NCBI GenBank assembly: GCA_027858965.1 | Contig: JAQIBS010000168.1 | Coordinates: 1-64,000, forward strand | Source of the DNA: Kiritimatiellia bacterium | Lineage (GTDB): Bacteria; Verrucomicrobiota; Kiritimatiellia; RFP12; UBA1067 | Direction of reading: 5' to 3' | Length of the DNA: 64,000 nt | In this document: positions 28,612 through 38,936 of the stretch, piece after piece | Position numbering within the stretch: position 1 is the stretch's first letter | Layout of the letters: every line of letters begins with the position of its first letter | The notes under the pieces: model-generated | The model's database searches: none | What the model saw: only the letters and a program-made list of their open reading frames with translations | Told to the model about the DNA's origin: nothing | Position numbers and translations under genes: made by a program

Positions 28612-29655
28612 ATGAATAAACTGATGATTTGCATGACCGCAGCAACTGCGGCTATTCTGACCGGTTGTATGACCGCCAACAAAACCGCCATGACAACACC
28701 TCCGGCTAAAGCCGGCGGTGCGATTATCATGAAAACAGCCATGGTTGAAGAAGAGAATGCCTTTCAGGCTGGTGTAACAGCTGCCACAAAATTGAAAACC
28801 TCCCTAAAAGGGGCACAGCCACACGCCATTCTGATGGTGGACTGCTACGACTCAAAAACAGCAAAGCAGCAGGCCATTGCCGGTGTTGCAACTATTTTTT
28901 CCAAAGAGCTGATCTTCGGTGGCGCGGTTTACGGCATGTACACGCAGGAGGGAGCTCTTGATACAGACGGTTTATCCCTGCTGGCTCTGGCTGGTGATGG
29001 CATTCAGGTGCAGGCCGCTCTGACCGAAAAAATGGGCGCCGCCGGACTCTCCCTGGAAACAGAGAAAGATGCGGTTATCAGCGCACTCAATGCTGGTGGA
29101 GCCAACCTGGCCGGGAAGATAGCCAATGCATCTTCCGCTGACTTTATGATTGTAATGGCCGATGCCCACTCACCAAAAAACCAGTATCTTATCGATGGCA
29201 TCCAGAAGGTTGCCGGCAAAGAGCTGCCTATTACAGGTGGTTCATGTAACAAAAATGCAGGCCTGACCTACATCTACTACCGCGGGGCACTCTATAAGGA
29301 TGCCGCCGTTGCCCTCGCAATCAGTGGCGAGTTCAAGGTGGCCCAGAGTGGCCGCCAGGCTAAGTCCAACGACAAGGTTATCTCAACCGCCAAAGAGGGC
29401 GCCGCAACCGCCGTAAAAGCACTCAAGGCCAAACCAATGGCTCTGATAGCCTACGACTGCGCCGGGCGCATGGGCAAGGTAAAGAACCTGGATGACGAGC
29501 TGAACGCCATCAAGGGCAGCGTAGCCCCCTCTGTGCCTATCTTCGGGTGCTACTGCGCCGGCGAATTTGGTCCTGCTGACAGCACTCTGAACAAGAGTGA
29601 CGGAACAAGCACCGGACGCGGCTGGCATGTGATGTTCTCTGTGATGGGGAAATAA
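28612..29655 (+). CDS. FIST-domain lipoprotein
   Basis: Lipobox ..AILTGCMTAN; AILMVDCYDSKTAKQQAIAGVATIF..., GIQVQAALTEKMG, C-terminal VPIFGCYCAGEFGP FIST_C-like. Confidence 0.7.
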   Translation: MNKLMICMTAATAAILTGCMTANKTAMTTPPAKAGGAIIMKTAMVEEENAFQAGVTAATKLKTSLKGAQPHAILMVDCYDSKTAKQQAIAGVATIFSKELIFGGAVYGMYTQEGALDTDGLSLLALAGDGIQVQAALTEKMGAAGLSLETEKDAVISALNAGGANLAGKIANASSADFMIVMADAHSPKNQYLIDGIQKVAGKELPITGGSCNKNAGLTYIYYRGALYKDAAVALAISGEFKVAQSGRQAKSNDKVISTAKEGAATAVKALKAKPMALIAYDCAGRMGKVKNLDDELNAIKGSVAPSVPIFGCYCAGEFGPADSTLNKSDGTSTGRGWHVMFSVMGK

Positions 29656-29744
29656 GAAACGATCCGTCTTCGTCCCACTAGTGGAACTACGCCGGACAAG
29701 TAAACTATAAACGCTGAACGATAAACGATAAACGAAGAGGCAAT

Positions 29745-29840
29745 GCGCGATACTCACGGGTGAACCGTCACACAGCTGCTTTTTTGGGTCCCAGAGAATC
29801 CTGGCATGGTTGTAGTAGCTCTGATTCATCAAACGGAAAT
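29745..29840 (-). pseudogene. Remnant of the C-terminus of a Gfo/Idh/MocA oxidoreductase
   Basis: RLMNQSYYNHARILWDPKKQLCDGSP matches NLMNQSYYNHAKILWDPKKKQLRDGGGDP at the end of the intact gene 37543-38856. Confidence 0.8.
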
Positions 29841-29863
29841 TTCCCAGCTCATTAGTCACCCAT

Positions 29864-30244
29864 CTATTCCGTCAGATTCCGGATTTCTTCAAGAAGAACT
29901 CCGGGGTCGAATGGCTTTGCCATATATCCGTCAGCGCCCAGCGCCGAGGCTCGATCCCTGTCGGTCTGCTGGCTCTTGGCTGAGAGCACGATGATCGGTA
30001 TCCTGCGAGTCGCGGGATCCGCTTTCAACATTCTGCAAACATCAAACCCATCCATTTTCGGGAGCCCCAGATCAAGCAATATCAGGGCAGGATTTTCTTG
30101 CCGGACAATCTGGACGGCGGATTCCCCGTCTTCCGCCGCGACCACCTCATAGCCGTTCCGCCGCAACCGCCCACCCAACAACAACCGAACATCGGAATCA
30201 TCGTCAACCACAAGAATCCTTACCGCTTGTTTTTCCGCACTCAT
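29864..30244 (-). CDS. CheY-like response regulator receiver
   Basis: RILVVDDDSDVR, LILLDLGLPKMDG, PIIVLSAKSQ, GYMAKPFD. Confidence 0.92.
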   Translation of the reverse strand: MSAEKQAVRILVVDDDSDVRLLLGGRLRRNGYEVVAAEDGESAVQIVRQENPALILLDLGLPKMDGFDVCRMLKADPATRRIPIIVLSAKSQQTDRDRASALGADGYMAKPFDPGVLLEEIRNLTE

Positions 30245-32460
30245 GGGGATGACACCTCAATCTCTTCCATGTCAAGAAGCTTGTACACCTGGGCAAAAAG
30301 GGTATCCATCTCAATCGGCTTTCTTAGTACAGGAATGCTGATTTGACCCTCATCGATTTTCATCCTGGTCACGTCCGTGCCTGTAACAATGATCTTTGGA
30401 ATATGGCTCGTACCGATCTTCTCCTTGAGACATTCGATCACCTCGTATCCGCTGATACCCGGCAAAACCATGTCGAGCAGAATCAGATCCGGCATATCTC
30501 TGGCTGCCAGCTCCAGGGCTTGTTCGCCATTGTACGCCTTGATCACCCGGATTGACTTATGCTGAAAATATCGCTCGAACAGTTGCACGATGTGCTTTTC
30601 ATCATCCACTATCAAGACCGTCTTAGGGGTATTCACAAGGAGAATTGCGTTGGATACGCGCTCCCGAAGAAGGCCTCTCAACTGCGGAGCACCCGCCGCA
30701 TCGCAGGGATGACAGACCGTGGCCAGCCGCAACCCGAACTCCATCGGTTTTTGGTTCATCAAGAATCGGTATTTTTCATACCGGTACAAGATCTCCTGCT
30801 GAATTAAAGGGAATCTGTTTACACAAGCATCCGATACAATCACAAGCTCTCCGGAATCTTCAAGGCACCAAACATTGACTTCCGCATGAATTCCTTCGGT
30901 CAACACTTCCCCCAGCTTGCGAAAGAACAACGATGCGGCGGCACCGTACCGGGCCTGAAGCTCGGGCCACTCGTTCAGACTGATTCCCATAAGAGAGGTG
31001 CGAGTGTGGCCGGCATCAGCTTTGGCGATCCGTTCAGCAAGGCATTCCAGAAGCCCCACTTCGCTTTGATAGTCAGGAAGCCTGAATATAAGCTGGCTGC
31101 CCTGACCTAATTCGCTCTCGGCCCACAAGTCGCCGCCGTGCAACCGAACCAGTTGCTGCGCAATCGCCAGACCCAGCCCCGTTCCCGAATCGCCCCCATG
31201 CGCAGCTGAGTTGCCGCTCTCAAACTTCTCGAAGATTTTCTCCGTCTGTTCGGGCGACATTCCGATACCTGTATCCGACACCACGCACCGGATGCATCCT
31301 CCTTCTATTCCCGCTTTCACTGCGATTCGCCCGCCGGAAGGGGTGAACTTAAAGGCGTTGCCGATCAGGTTGACCAGCACTTGCTCCAGCCTGTCAGCGT
31401 CGGCAAAAGCCAGAGGAACATCACCGCCCACCTCATGAATAAGCTCAATCTTCCGCTCGCTGGCGGTCTCCTTGAACGAGTCGCATACCTTCAGGAACAG
31501 CGTACCGACATCGACAAAAATCCGGTTGAAAACGACTTTGCCAGACTCAATGCGCGAGATATCCAGCAGGTCGCGGATGAGCCGCCCCAGCCTTTTACAA
31601 TTCCGATGGGCGATCCCAAGGATCGCTTGCTGCTCCTGGCTAACCTCGCCGTAGAGCCCGTCGATCACCTGGCTCACGGCTTCCGTGATGTTGCTGAGGG
31701 GCGTGCGCAACTCATGCGAGGCGACAGACACAAACTCCGTCTTCATACTGTTTATTTTCTTCTCCTGCGTGATATCGCGCAGCGTGATCAGCAAAGCGGG
31801 ATCGCCTTTCCACTCAATCTCCATCGATCGCATTTCCACGATCTTCAGCTCTTCCGAGGCATTCACAAGTTCTAATTCGCAGATCGTGTCGCGCTGATGA
31901 GCGCGACCAAAGAGAGCTTTTTTCAGCTGATCCTCTGACTGTTTCAACAGGCTTCCAGCCTGGTCATTGAAATAAACGATCGTGTCCTGATCGTTCACGA
32001 TAAGTACCCCGTCGGTGTGCTGCTCAAGGATGCGGAGTAAACTCCGCTCGCTCTGGATCAGGGAAAGAGCGACGTACTGTTTCGCCATAAACGTATGAAC
32101 TTTGTCCCGCAGAATCTCGGGAACCAGCGGCTTGATCAGATAATCCACTCCCCCGAGCGCGTACGCCCGCCGGATAATCTCCTCGCTACCGGACTCTCCG
32201 GTGATGAAGATAATCGGAGTATGGAGGGTTGCCTCCCGGCTACGGATCAGCTGAGCCGTTTCAATACCGTCTATACCGGACATATGCACATCCATCAAAA
32301 TCAATGCAATGTCCTGCTCCTGTAGAATCCGCAATGCCTCTTCCCCTGAATTCACCCGAACCATAGGATGGTCCAGATCTTCCAACATCGCTTCCAGCGA
32401 CAACAGGTTGGAGGGGTCATGATCCACCAGCAGAATCTGCATAGGCTTTGGTTTATTCAT
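30241..32460 (-). CDS. Hybrid signalling kinase: REC-PAS-HisKA-HATPase-(unknown)-REC
   Basis: N-terminal ILLVDHDPSN REC; VSVASHELRTPLSNI H-box; GIGMSPEQTEKIFEKF, GTGLGLAIA; C-terminal VLIVDDEKHIV..LILLDMVLPGISG REC. Confidence 0.93.
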   Translation of the reverse strand: MNKPKPMQILLVDHDPSNLLSLEAMLEDLDHPMVRVNSGEEALRILQEQDIALILMDVHMSGIDGIETAQLIRSREATLHTPIIFITGESGSEEIIRRAYALGGVDYLIKPLVPEILRDKVHTFMAKQYVALSLIQSERSLLRILEQHTDGVLIVNDQDTIVYFNDQAGSLLKQSEDQLKKALFGRAHQRDTICELELVNASEELKIVEMRSMEIEWKGDPALLITLRDITQEKKINSMKTEFVSVASHELRTPLSNITEAVSQVIDGLYGEVSQEQQAILGIAHRNCKRLGRLIRDLLDISRIESGKVVFNRIFVDVGTLFLKVCDSFKETASERKIELIHEVGGDVPLAFADADRLEQVLVNLIGNAFKFTPSGGRIAVKAGIEGGCIRCVVSDTGIGMSPEQTEKIFEKFESGNSAAHGGDSGTGLGLAIAQQLVRLHGGDLWAESELGQGSQLIFRLPDYQSEVGLLECLAERIAKADAGHTRTSLMGISLNEWPELQARYGAAASLFFRKLGEVLTEGIHAEVNVWCLEDSGELVIVSDACVNRFPLIQQEILYRYEKYRFLMNQKPMEFGLRLATVCHPCDAAGAPQLRGLLRERVSNAILLVNTPKTVLIVDDEKHIVQLFERYFQHKSIRVIKAYNGEQALELAARDMPDLILLDMVLPGISGYEVIECLKEKIGTSHIPKIIVTGTDVTRMKIDEGQISIPVLRKPIEMDTLFAQVYKLLDMEEIEVSSP

Positions 32461-32461
32461 A

Positions 32462-34130
32462 CTATTTTTCTCCTGAATTATTAATCCCTTGTACATCCGG
32501 GATTAATCCCTTTGGCACACCAACCACCTCGATCAATTTATCCAGCAGTTGCTTGAGCCTTTCTCCACACTCTGCAGCACAACTCAGTACTTCACGCTGC
32601 GGTTCGGTGATTGCACCCAAATGCCCCTCAATCGTCATCTCAATACTACAACTAATGACCGTCGCTGGTTGACATAACTCCTGGACAATTTCAGCAAGAA
32701 GCGCCAGGAGGGCTCTGCGCGACAGTTCAAATCTGGTTCTTTCAGGTGCAGGCAGATCCTTCAGGATCTCCTGTTCATGGTTGATCTGATCTCCCAATGC
32801 ACCAATCTTTTCTGCGGTTTGAGAAGCAAGATATTCTGTCTGGTCATTGATGTAAGCCATAGCATCTCTGACGACCTCCACGGGCTGTTTCTCCGCGTGT
32901 ATCATTTCGTTCAAGTTCGTCAACAGCTCCATAACCTTACTGCCAGCGTCAATTGCTGTCTGACTCTGCACCTGCGCATCATCAGAGCCGGTCGCGCGGG
33001 CCATTTTTTCCAACTCCCGCAACTCTTCCGGTGAGAGGCCCTGCTCTGCCAGCTTAGCCCGCAATGCCCCCTGCGCAACAGGATCAGAAGCAGCAGCATT
33101 GATATGCTTAATTAATTTTCCCTCGGTTTTCGCAAGCGCTCCACTCTTCTTCATGTAATCAGTGACCATCTCATCAAGTGCCAGCCCATCCGAGATCTCC
33201 TCAATCTCGGCAGAGACCGCAGTTGCCAGATCGGAACCTTCCTCCACATCAGTCCCATCATGAATCGCTCTGAGCAGCGCCTCTTCCAGTAGAAGCAGCT
33301 GCTTCTTGAGATCTTTAGTCCGAGTCTTGGTCCTGGTTGAGGAATCCTTCAAGAGAGCTTGGCGCGCCCGGGTCAGACATCCTACAAGAATGTCATCCAG
33401 TGATTCTGCATCTTCAACGCCCTCTTTCTTGCACTCAACCGACAGAACCTCCATCATCAGAAGGGCCAATCGATCGGGATCACTCAGAAGCATGGATTCG
33501 ATTGCCTTCGATACTTCACTGGCATCACCCCCCCCCCTCCCCGCTCAGAAATGCGGTAATCTGAGCGATATCCAGTTTGCTCTCAGGACTTTGCCCAATA
33601 GTGTCGCCTTGGCTGGAAGGGGTACCAGGTTCATCCTTAAGGACCACTTTTTCCTTATCCGTAATGATGCGTCTGGTGACTGTTTGCGGCGGCTCAACAT
33701 GCTTGATGCCAAAATCATTTAACATCTGCTGCAGTCCATCCTCATCTGATTGACGGACACCAGTGAACATGATCACGACAAAACTGCTAAATTCCTCTCG
33801 GGTCATGCCTCTCACAAAGGAAAACCCTCCGCCCCCCATATCGGCAAGCCGGACCGTAAGCGTGTTAATAAGGAAATTGGTCATATTGGCATCATAACCA
33901 TCGATATACTGCCCGTCTTCTGTCATTTTGAAGCGTATGCTGCCAACCACCTCAAGAAGTGTGCTGAGGAAGTTGAAACAAAGGTCGACTGACTTTACAG
34001 TGACCTGATGATCCAGACCGTACAAATTACCATCACTGATAATCCGGCCCATATGCTCCAACAAATCCCGGTTAGGAGGCATCGAAGTGCAATTCTCTGC
34101 GGTACTGTTCATTTCATCAGACTGTATCAT
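32462..34130 (-). CDS. Helical signalling-associated protein split into two ORFs (34130-33525 and 33493-32462) by a G10 tract
   Basis: First ORF ends ITAFLSGEGGG* at C10 (33528-33537 on +). With one G fewer the frame continues GEGGGDASEVSKAIESMLLSDPDRLALLMM... into the second ORF. The C-terminal helical segment resembles a kinase DHp-like region. Confidence 0.65.
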
Positions 34131-34195
34131 GTTCTACGAGCTCCATATATTATAATTATTCTGCTATAAAAAACAAGAAATTGACGGAATAGCAA

Positions 34196-34705
34196 CTAAT
34201 CAGCATCAGACTCCAAATATTTAATTAGTTTTTTTACCAGCGGCAACCTTTTAGCCCCCTCAGTTAAACCGGAGCGGTCCTCTAGGGAAATCTTCACCTT
34301 TTCAAGGAGTTCCTCTGTAGTGAACGGTTTGACAAGGAACGGGTTGGACAACACCTGAAGTGAACTCCGTACTTTTTGCTCGTCCACTCGATCAAACCCT
34401 GTCACAAACAGAATAGGTATATGTGATGTCAGAATCGACAACTTGAGGATTTCATACACTCTAAACCCGCTACCACCGGGAAGCCTGATATCAAGGATAA
34501 CCAGATGTGGTCTTTCCTGCTGGGCCAAAATCGGGGCGCGAAGTGCATCATACGCCGACACAACATCGTAACCGTTTGCCATCAGGCGTGCACCCAACAA
34601 CTTGGCAAAATCAACATCATCGTCCACAATCAATATTTTCTGTGCCATACTTACAACTTCTTTCACTTCAATTTCAGATGGAATAATTTTCGTTTCTTTA
34701 TCCAC
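34196..34705 (-). CDS. Response regulator receiver protein
   Basis: KILIVDDDVDFAKLL, LVILDIRLPGGSG, PILFVTGFD, PFLVKPFT. Confidence 0.9.
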   Translation of the reverse strand: MDKETKIIPSEIEVKEVVSMAQKILIVDDDVDFAKLLGARLMANGYDVVSAYDALRAPILAQQERPHLVILDIRLPGGSGFRVYEILKLSILTSHIPILFVTGFDRVDEQKVRSSLQVLSNPFLVKPFTTEELLEKVKISLEDRSGLTEGAKRLPLVKKLIKYLESDAD

Positions 34706-35188
34706 ACAATTATTTTTAGTTTATTATTCCATATTTCTGTCACTATTAGATAAATATCAACTCATACGGCTGACCAAAAAAGTTGATTTTCACGTAAAAA
34801 TATTAATTATGCTAAAGCAGGAGGAAAGAGTCAATCCTTAAATGATAAGCTATAAGGCCGCCTTTTGGTGCAAATCAGCTCATTTTTTTGATTATCTAAC
34901 CGAGTAACACGTTCTTTACATCTTATGCGGGCTCTACCCGCAACCCATCCAGTAGCCAGTAGCTGGGAGTTTGCTCTGCTGTATTTGCTGCCAGCTACAG
35001 ACTACCAGCTACCAGCTCAAGTTGCTGTTTCAACTTCTTGTTTTCTTGACGGCCATAGTCGGAGGCGACGGCTGTTTATTGCAGCTTTTGAGCTATAAGC
35101 AACTAATGCCATAATTCATAAGAGTTGCGATGTCTTCAGTCTATAGGTTATATAGAAACAGTCTCTGCTTAAGAAAACTATCAAAAAA

Positions 35189-35212
35189 AAAGCGCGGCAA
35201 ATGCCGCGCTTT
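35189..35212 (-). terminator. Rho-independent terminator for the gene ending at 35240
   Basis: AAAGCGCGGCA-AA-TGCCGCGCTTT; on the minus strand the hairpin is followed by a T tract. Confidence 0.85.
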
Positions 35213-35239
35213 CATTTCACAAAAATCTGCCAATCTATA

Positions 35240-37319
35240 TTAACGCACTATAAAATAAAAGTGCTCGTTACCTATCAGCTGCAGACCATCAAAGTCCGTC
35301 ATAGAGTCCTGATCACTGGAGGTTGAAAGAGTATGGTATAGATAATCCGGTGTCAGATGTCCATTATACGCATCCCAGTTCATCTGGAAAACATCCAGAT
35401 AGGAACCGCCTGAACCCTCCCACCAGAGGATGCTGATATCATAAGTACCATTGGTCAGAGACATAGCACCGACAGAAAAACTGTTAGCAGTTCCTGAGTC
35501 CATAACAAGGCTGTCGCCCTCAATAGCGGTTACACTCGTCACTGCGGCATCAATTATGTAGTCCCATGTCTGATCAGTAACTGTCAGCTTGGAGCCGTCA
35601 TCACCCTTGAAACCAAGACCGATTGAGGTATCTGCGGGTATACTGAGTTTTGATACAGCATAAAGTGCCTTTGTATTATCATCACCGGATGTATTCCATG
35701 GGAAGGCAACACTGTCAGGAATTATATCAGCATGATATCCTCCGCTCTGCGGGTCATAGAAGTTGATCTCAGCCCAGCTGGACTGATTTGAGGCAACCGC
35801 AACATAATTGGAAACCGCAGCCCATGCCAGAGCTATACTGCCAACAGACTCATTCTCTGAATGCCAGAGCGTCCAATCTTCGCTTACTTTAGCTGCGTAG
35901 GAGATGGTCCCTATGCTTTTATGACCGATCAGACGCCACGTATCTGTGTCGGAGTCACTGGAGAAGTCACCTTTAGCCGCATAGAGTTCGTGGAAACGTC
36001 TTCCATCAGCGTCATTCCATGATAGAAACTCAACAGTATAATCTCCGGCTGGAAGTGATATCACTCCACGGGTATTGCTGTCATCTGTGTCAAAATCATA
36101 GAGTATCGTTGACATGTCACCATGATCAATCCAACCATTACCGTACACCGTCGTCCACTCCTGTCCAGAGACACGCAGTGCGAAACCGCCTCCTGAATGT
36201 ACACCGAATGTGTAATCTCCATCCTCGCCTTCAGGAATCCTGATCTGTCCACGGTAGAAGGCAACATAGTGACTATCCAGAACTCCCGGCTGATCCGCAA
36301 AGAATGCGTTATTTCTGGGAAGGTACCCCGAGTTCAGACTGTTGACCTCTTCAGGGTCATAAGCTTTGATCACAGGGATATCTTCATCCTGAGTAATCAC
36401 AGTGCCATCACCTGATGCAAGCATATCAGCAGCTGTATATGTACTGTCGATATTTCCGGCATCCCGCCCCCAGAACACGATAGAGATTCCAGGTGTTGTT
36501 CGGGCCTGTTGGAGCGGTAAAAAATACATCATCCACAGACAGCCGCTCCGGCAGATTTGTAGGACTGCCCCCATCGGCAAGAAACTGTATCTGTGAAATG
36601 GAGAGAACGTTGGAATATATGGCCACATCATCAACAGGCCCTTTAACGGTACGGCTGGCCAAAGATGCAGCACCAATCACAATATTGTTGTCATACTTAA
36701 TGCCTTTGCCAGTGGACTGCTGAAAAATCTGCAGTTCGCCATCAACAAACATTCGCTGCACATTATTCTCATCCAATTGCCAGACAACGTGATACCATTG
36801 ACCTGTTTTCATGAAGCAACCGGACGCCGTAGCATCATCACCCCAGAGGCCGAAGTGCGGGCGTTGATCGCGAATTCCGAGATGAAGCACATTGTCGCCA
36901 CGAATCTGTCCGAAAACAAATTCATCATTGTAGTCAGGTTCTTTCTCCGGCTTTCCTCCCTTAACCCAGGCAACCATAGTAAAGGCAGCGAAAGTTCCAT
37001 TTGTATTATGCACCCCCATATCAGAGGGAGCAATACCGGTATCAACATAAGTTGCCGTTGCGTAAGCTTCACCGTTAAACTCAAGTCCTCCCTCATCAAT
37101 CCCGGGAGTTCCTGTAACCCATAGAGGCGATTTAACAAAGCTTCCGCTACCCCCCATGGACCCGAGGTTGATCACAGAGGTGCCACTCTGCTGCTCAAAA
37201 TCATAATAGAGAACCGGTTGCGGTGCTGCCACAGCCGCAATAAAAGAGCTTAGCCACAGTCCAAGTCCAGGTATTAAAAGAAACAACGAACTCTTATTAT
37301 TTCTCACAGGCTGATTCAT
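35240..37319 (-). pseudogene. Exported LamG-domain protein, frameshifted into two ORFs (37319-36426 and 36676-35240)
   Basis: LamG frame reads ..GPNNTWNLYRVLGAGCRKYR*; the other frame continues ..IVFWGRDAGNIDSTYTAADMLASGDG... at the CCCGCCCCC tract (~36465-36475). Confidence 0.75.
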
Positions 37320-37542
37320 TACAATTTCTCCTTTAGTTTGGTTCTTCCGAGTTTTTCGTGGATCAAAGAAACATCTAGCAAGAAAAAACACCATAGCACA
37401 CTATGCGTTTTTTCGTTACATGCCCTTTCCTACCCATTCGGCAAGCTCAGGACAGGCAGACTACTTCGTATTCGCTCAGTACAGGTCAGGACAGGATTAA
37501 AAAGCTACGTCTTACAACTGACAACTGTCGACTGTAGTCTGA

Positions 37543-38856
37543 TCAGACGTTCCAAGGTCCGCGATATTCGCGGGTGAGCCACTTAGGGTCACCGCCGCCG
37601 TCACGCAGCTGCTTTTTCTTTGGATCCCAGAGGATCTTTGCATGGTTGTAATAGCTCTGGTTCATCAGGTTGCAGCAGATAGCGGAGCCACCACCGATGA
37701 TTTCGCTGGTGATCGGCTTTTTACGGGATGCCACACACTCGAGAAAGTTGCCTGGGTGGCTGCTGCTCTTATATAGCTTGATCTTAGCATCCTGGAGGAA
37801 GGCCTTCTCGGCCTTAACAACCTGAGCCCCGCAGGATGAGCCATCCTCGCGCTTTGTAAACTTGGCGAACATCCTGCCATCCTTCTTCAGGGTGAACCGG
37901 CCGCGATTGACCTGAACTTCACCTTCGGAACCATAGAAGTGCACTCCGAAACCATCTTTATGCTCAACATAGATGCCGTCATCATAGATCAGCTTAGCGC
38001 CACGTTTACCATCGGCCTTTTCAGGGGGACGAACCTCAATCGGACCGTCGCCATCACGGCCAAGGCCCCACTGGGCAATATCGAGATGGTGAGCACCCCA
38101 ATCGGTTACACTGCCGCCACCAAACTCCTTGTAGGTACGCCAGCGCGGGAAATTGTTATGAATGCCGCGTGGACTCAGAACTGGATTATAATCGACCAGC
38201 GGTCCGGGACCACACCACATATTCCAGTCAAGGCCGGGTTCCATATCTTCCTTCTTTAGATCATACGGACGACCGGGATCGCCGAACTGACACTCAACAT
38301 GTGAGATCTTACCGATCACGCCATTCTGCACCAGCTCGCAGGCAACACGAAATTCCTTGTAAGAGCGCTGCATGGAACCTGTCTGAAGGACACGACCATA
38401 TTTCTCAACCGCCTTCATCACCTCGATTGCCTCATGCACATTATGAGTTAGCGGCTTTTCGCAGTAAACATCCTTACCATTTTTCAAAGCTTCAATGGTG
38501 ATATAAGCATGCCAGTGATCCGGCGTAGCGATACAGACAAGATCAATATCCTTGCGGGCCATCAGCTTGCGAAAGTCATTATAAACCTTACAGTCAGCTG
38601 ATTTATATTTATCATCAACCTTCTTTTTGGCATCTTCACGACGTGTCGTATCAACATCACAAACAGCCACAACCTGAACGCTGTCCTGATGTAAAAAGTA
38701 ATTCAAGAGTCCACGACTCTGTTTGCCCACCCCCACAAAGCCCATCGCCATTTTATCATTGGGATTAACCTTTGCGCCCCAGATAGAACCAGGCAACACC
38801 AGCGGAACGCCTGCAATTAAAGAACTCCTTACAAAGTTCCTGCGTGATAGTGTCAT
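37543..38856 (-). CDS. Gfo/Idh/MocA family oxidoreductase with Tat-type signal
   Basis: SRRNFVRSSL signal; MGFVGVGKQSRG; CIATPDHWHAYI; CEKPLTHNVHEA. Confidence 0.9.
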   Translation of the reverse strand: MTLSRRNFVRSSLIAGVPLVLPGSIWGAKVNPNDKMAMGFVGVGKQSRGLLNYFLHQDSVQVVAVCDVDTTRREDAKKKVDDKYKSADCKVYNDFRKLMARKDIDLVCIATPDHWHAYITIEALKNGKDVYCEKPLTHNVHEAIEVMKAVEKYGRVLQTGSMQRSYKEFRVACELVQNGVIGKISHVECQFGDPGRPYDLKKEDMEPGLDWNMWCGPGPLVDYNPVLSPRGIHNNFPRWRTYKEFGGGSVTDWGAHHLDIAQWGLGRDGDGPIEVRPPEKADGKRGAKLIYDDGIYVEHKDGFGVHFYGSEGEVQVNRGRFTLKKDGRMFAKFTKREDGSSCGAQVVKAEKAFLQDAKIKLYKSSSHPGNFLECVASRKKPITSEIIGGGSAICCNLMNQSYYNHAKILWDPKKKQLRDGGGDPKWLTREYRGPWNV

Positions 38857-38936
38857 TATTTTTCTCCCCTTGTTTATACACCACTTATAATCATACGAGA
38901 GAAAATTGTATCAGAGATGAGAGGTGGAGGAAAACG

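Noticed and set aside
29383-29859. 158-aa minus ORF as a real gene
   Set aside because: Only its first ~30 residues match an oxidoreductase C-terminus; the rest is antisense to the FIST gene.
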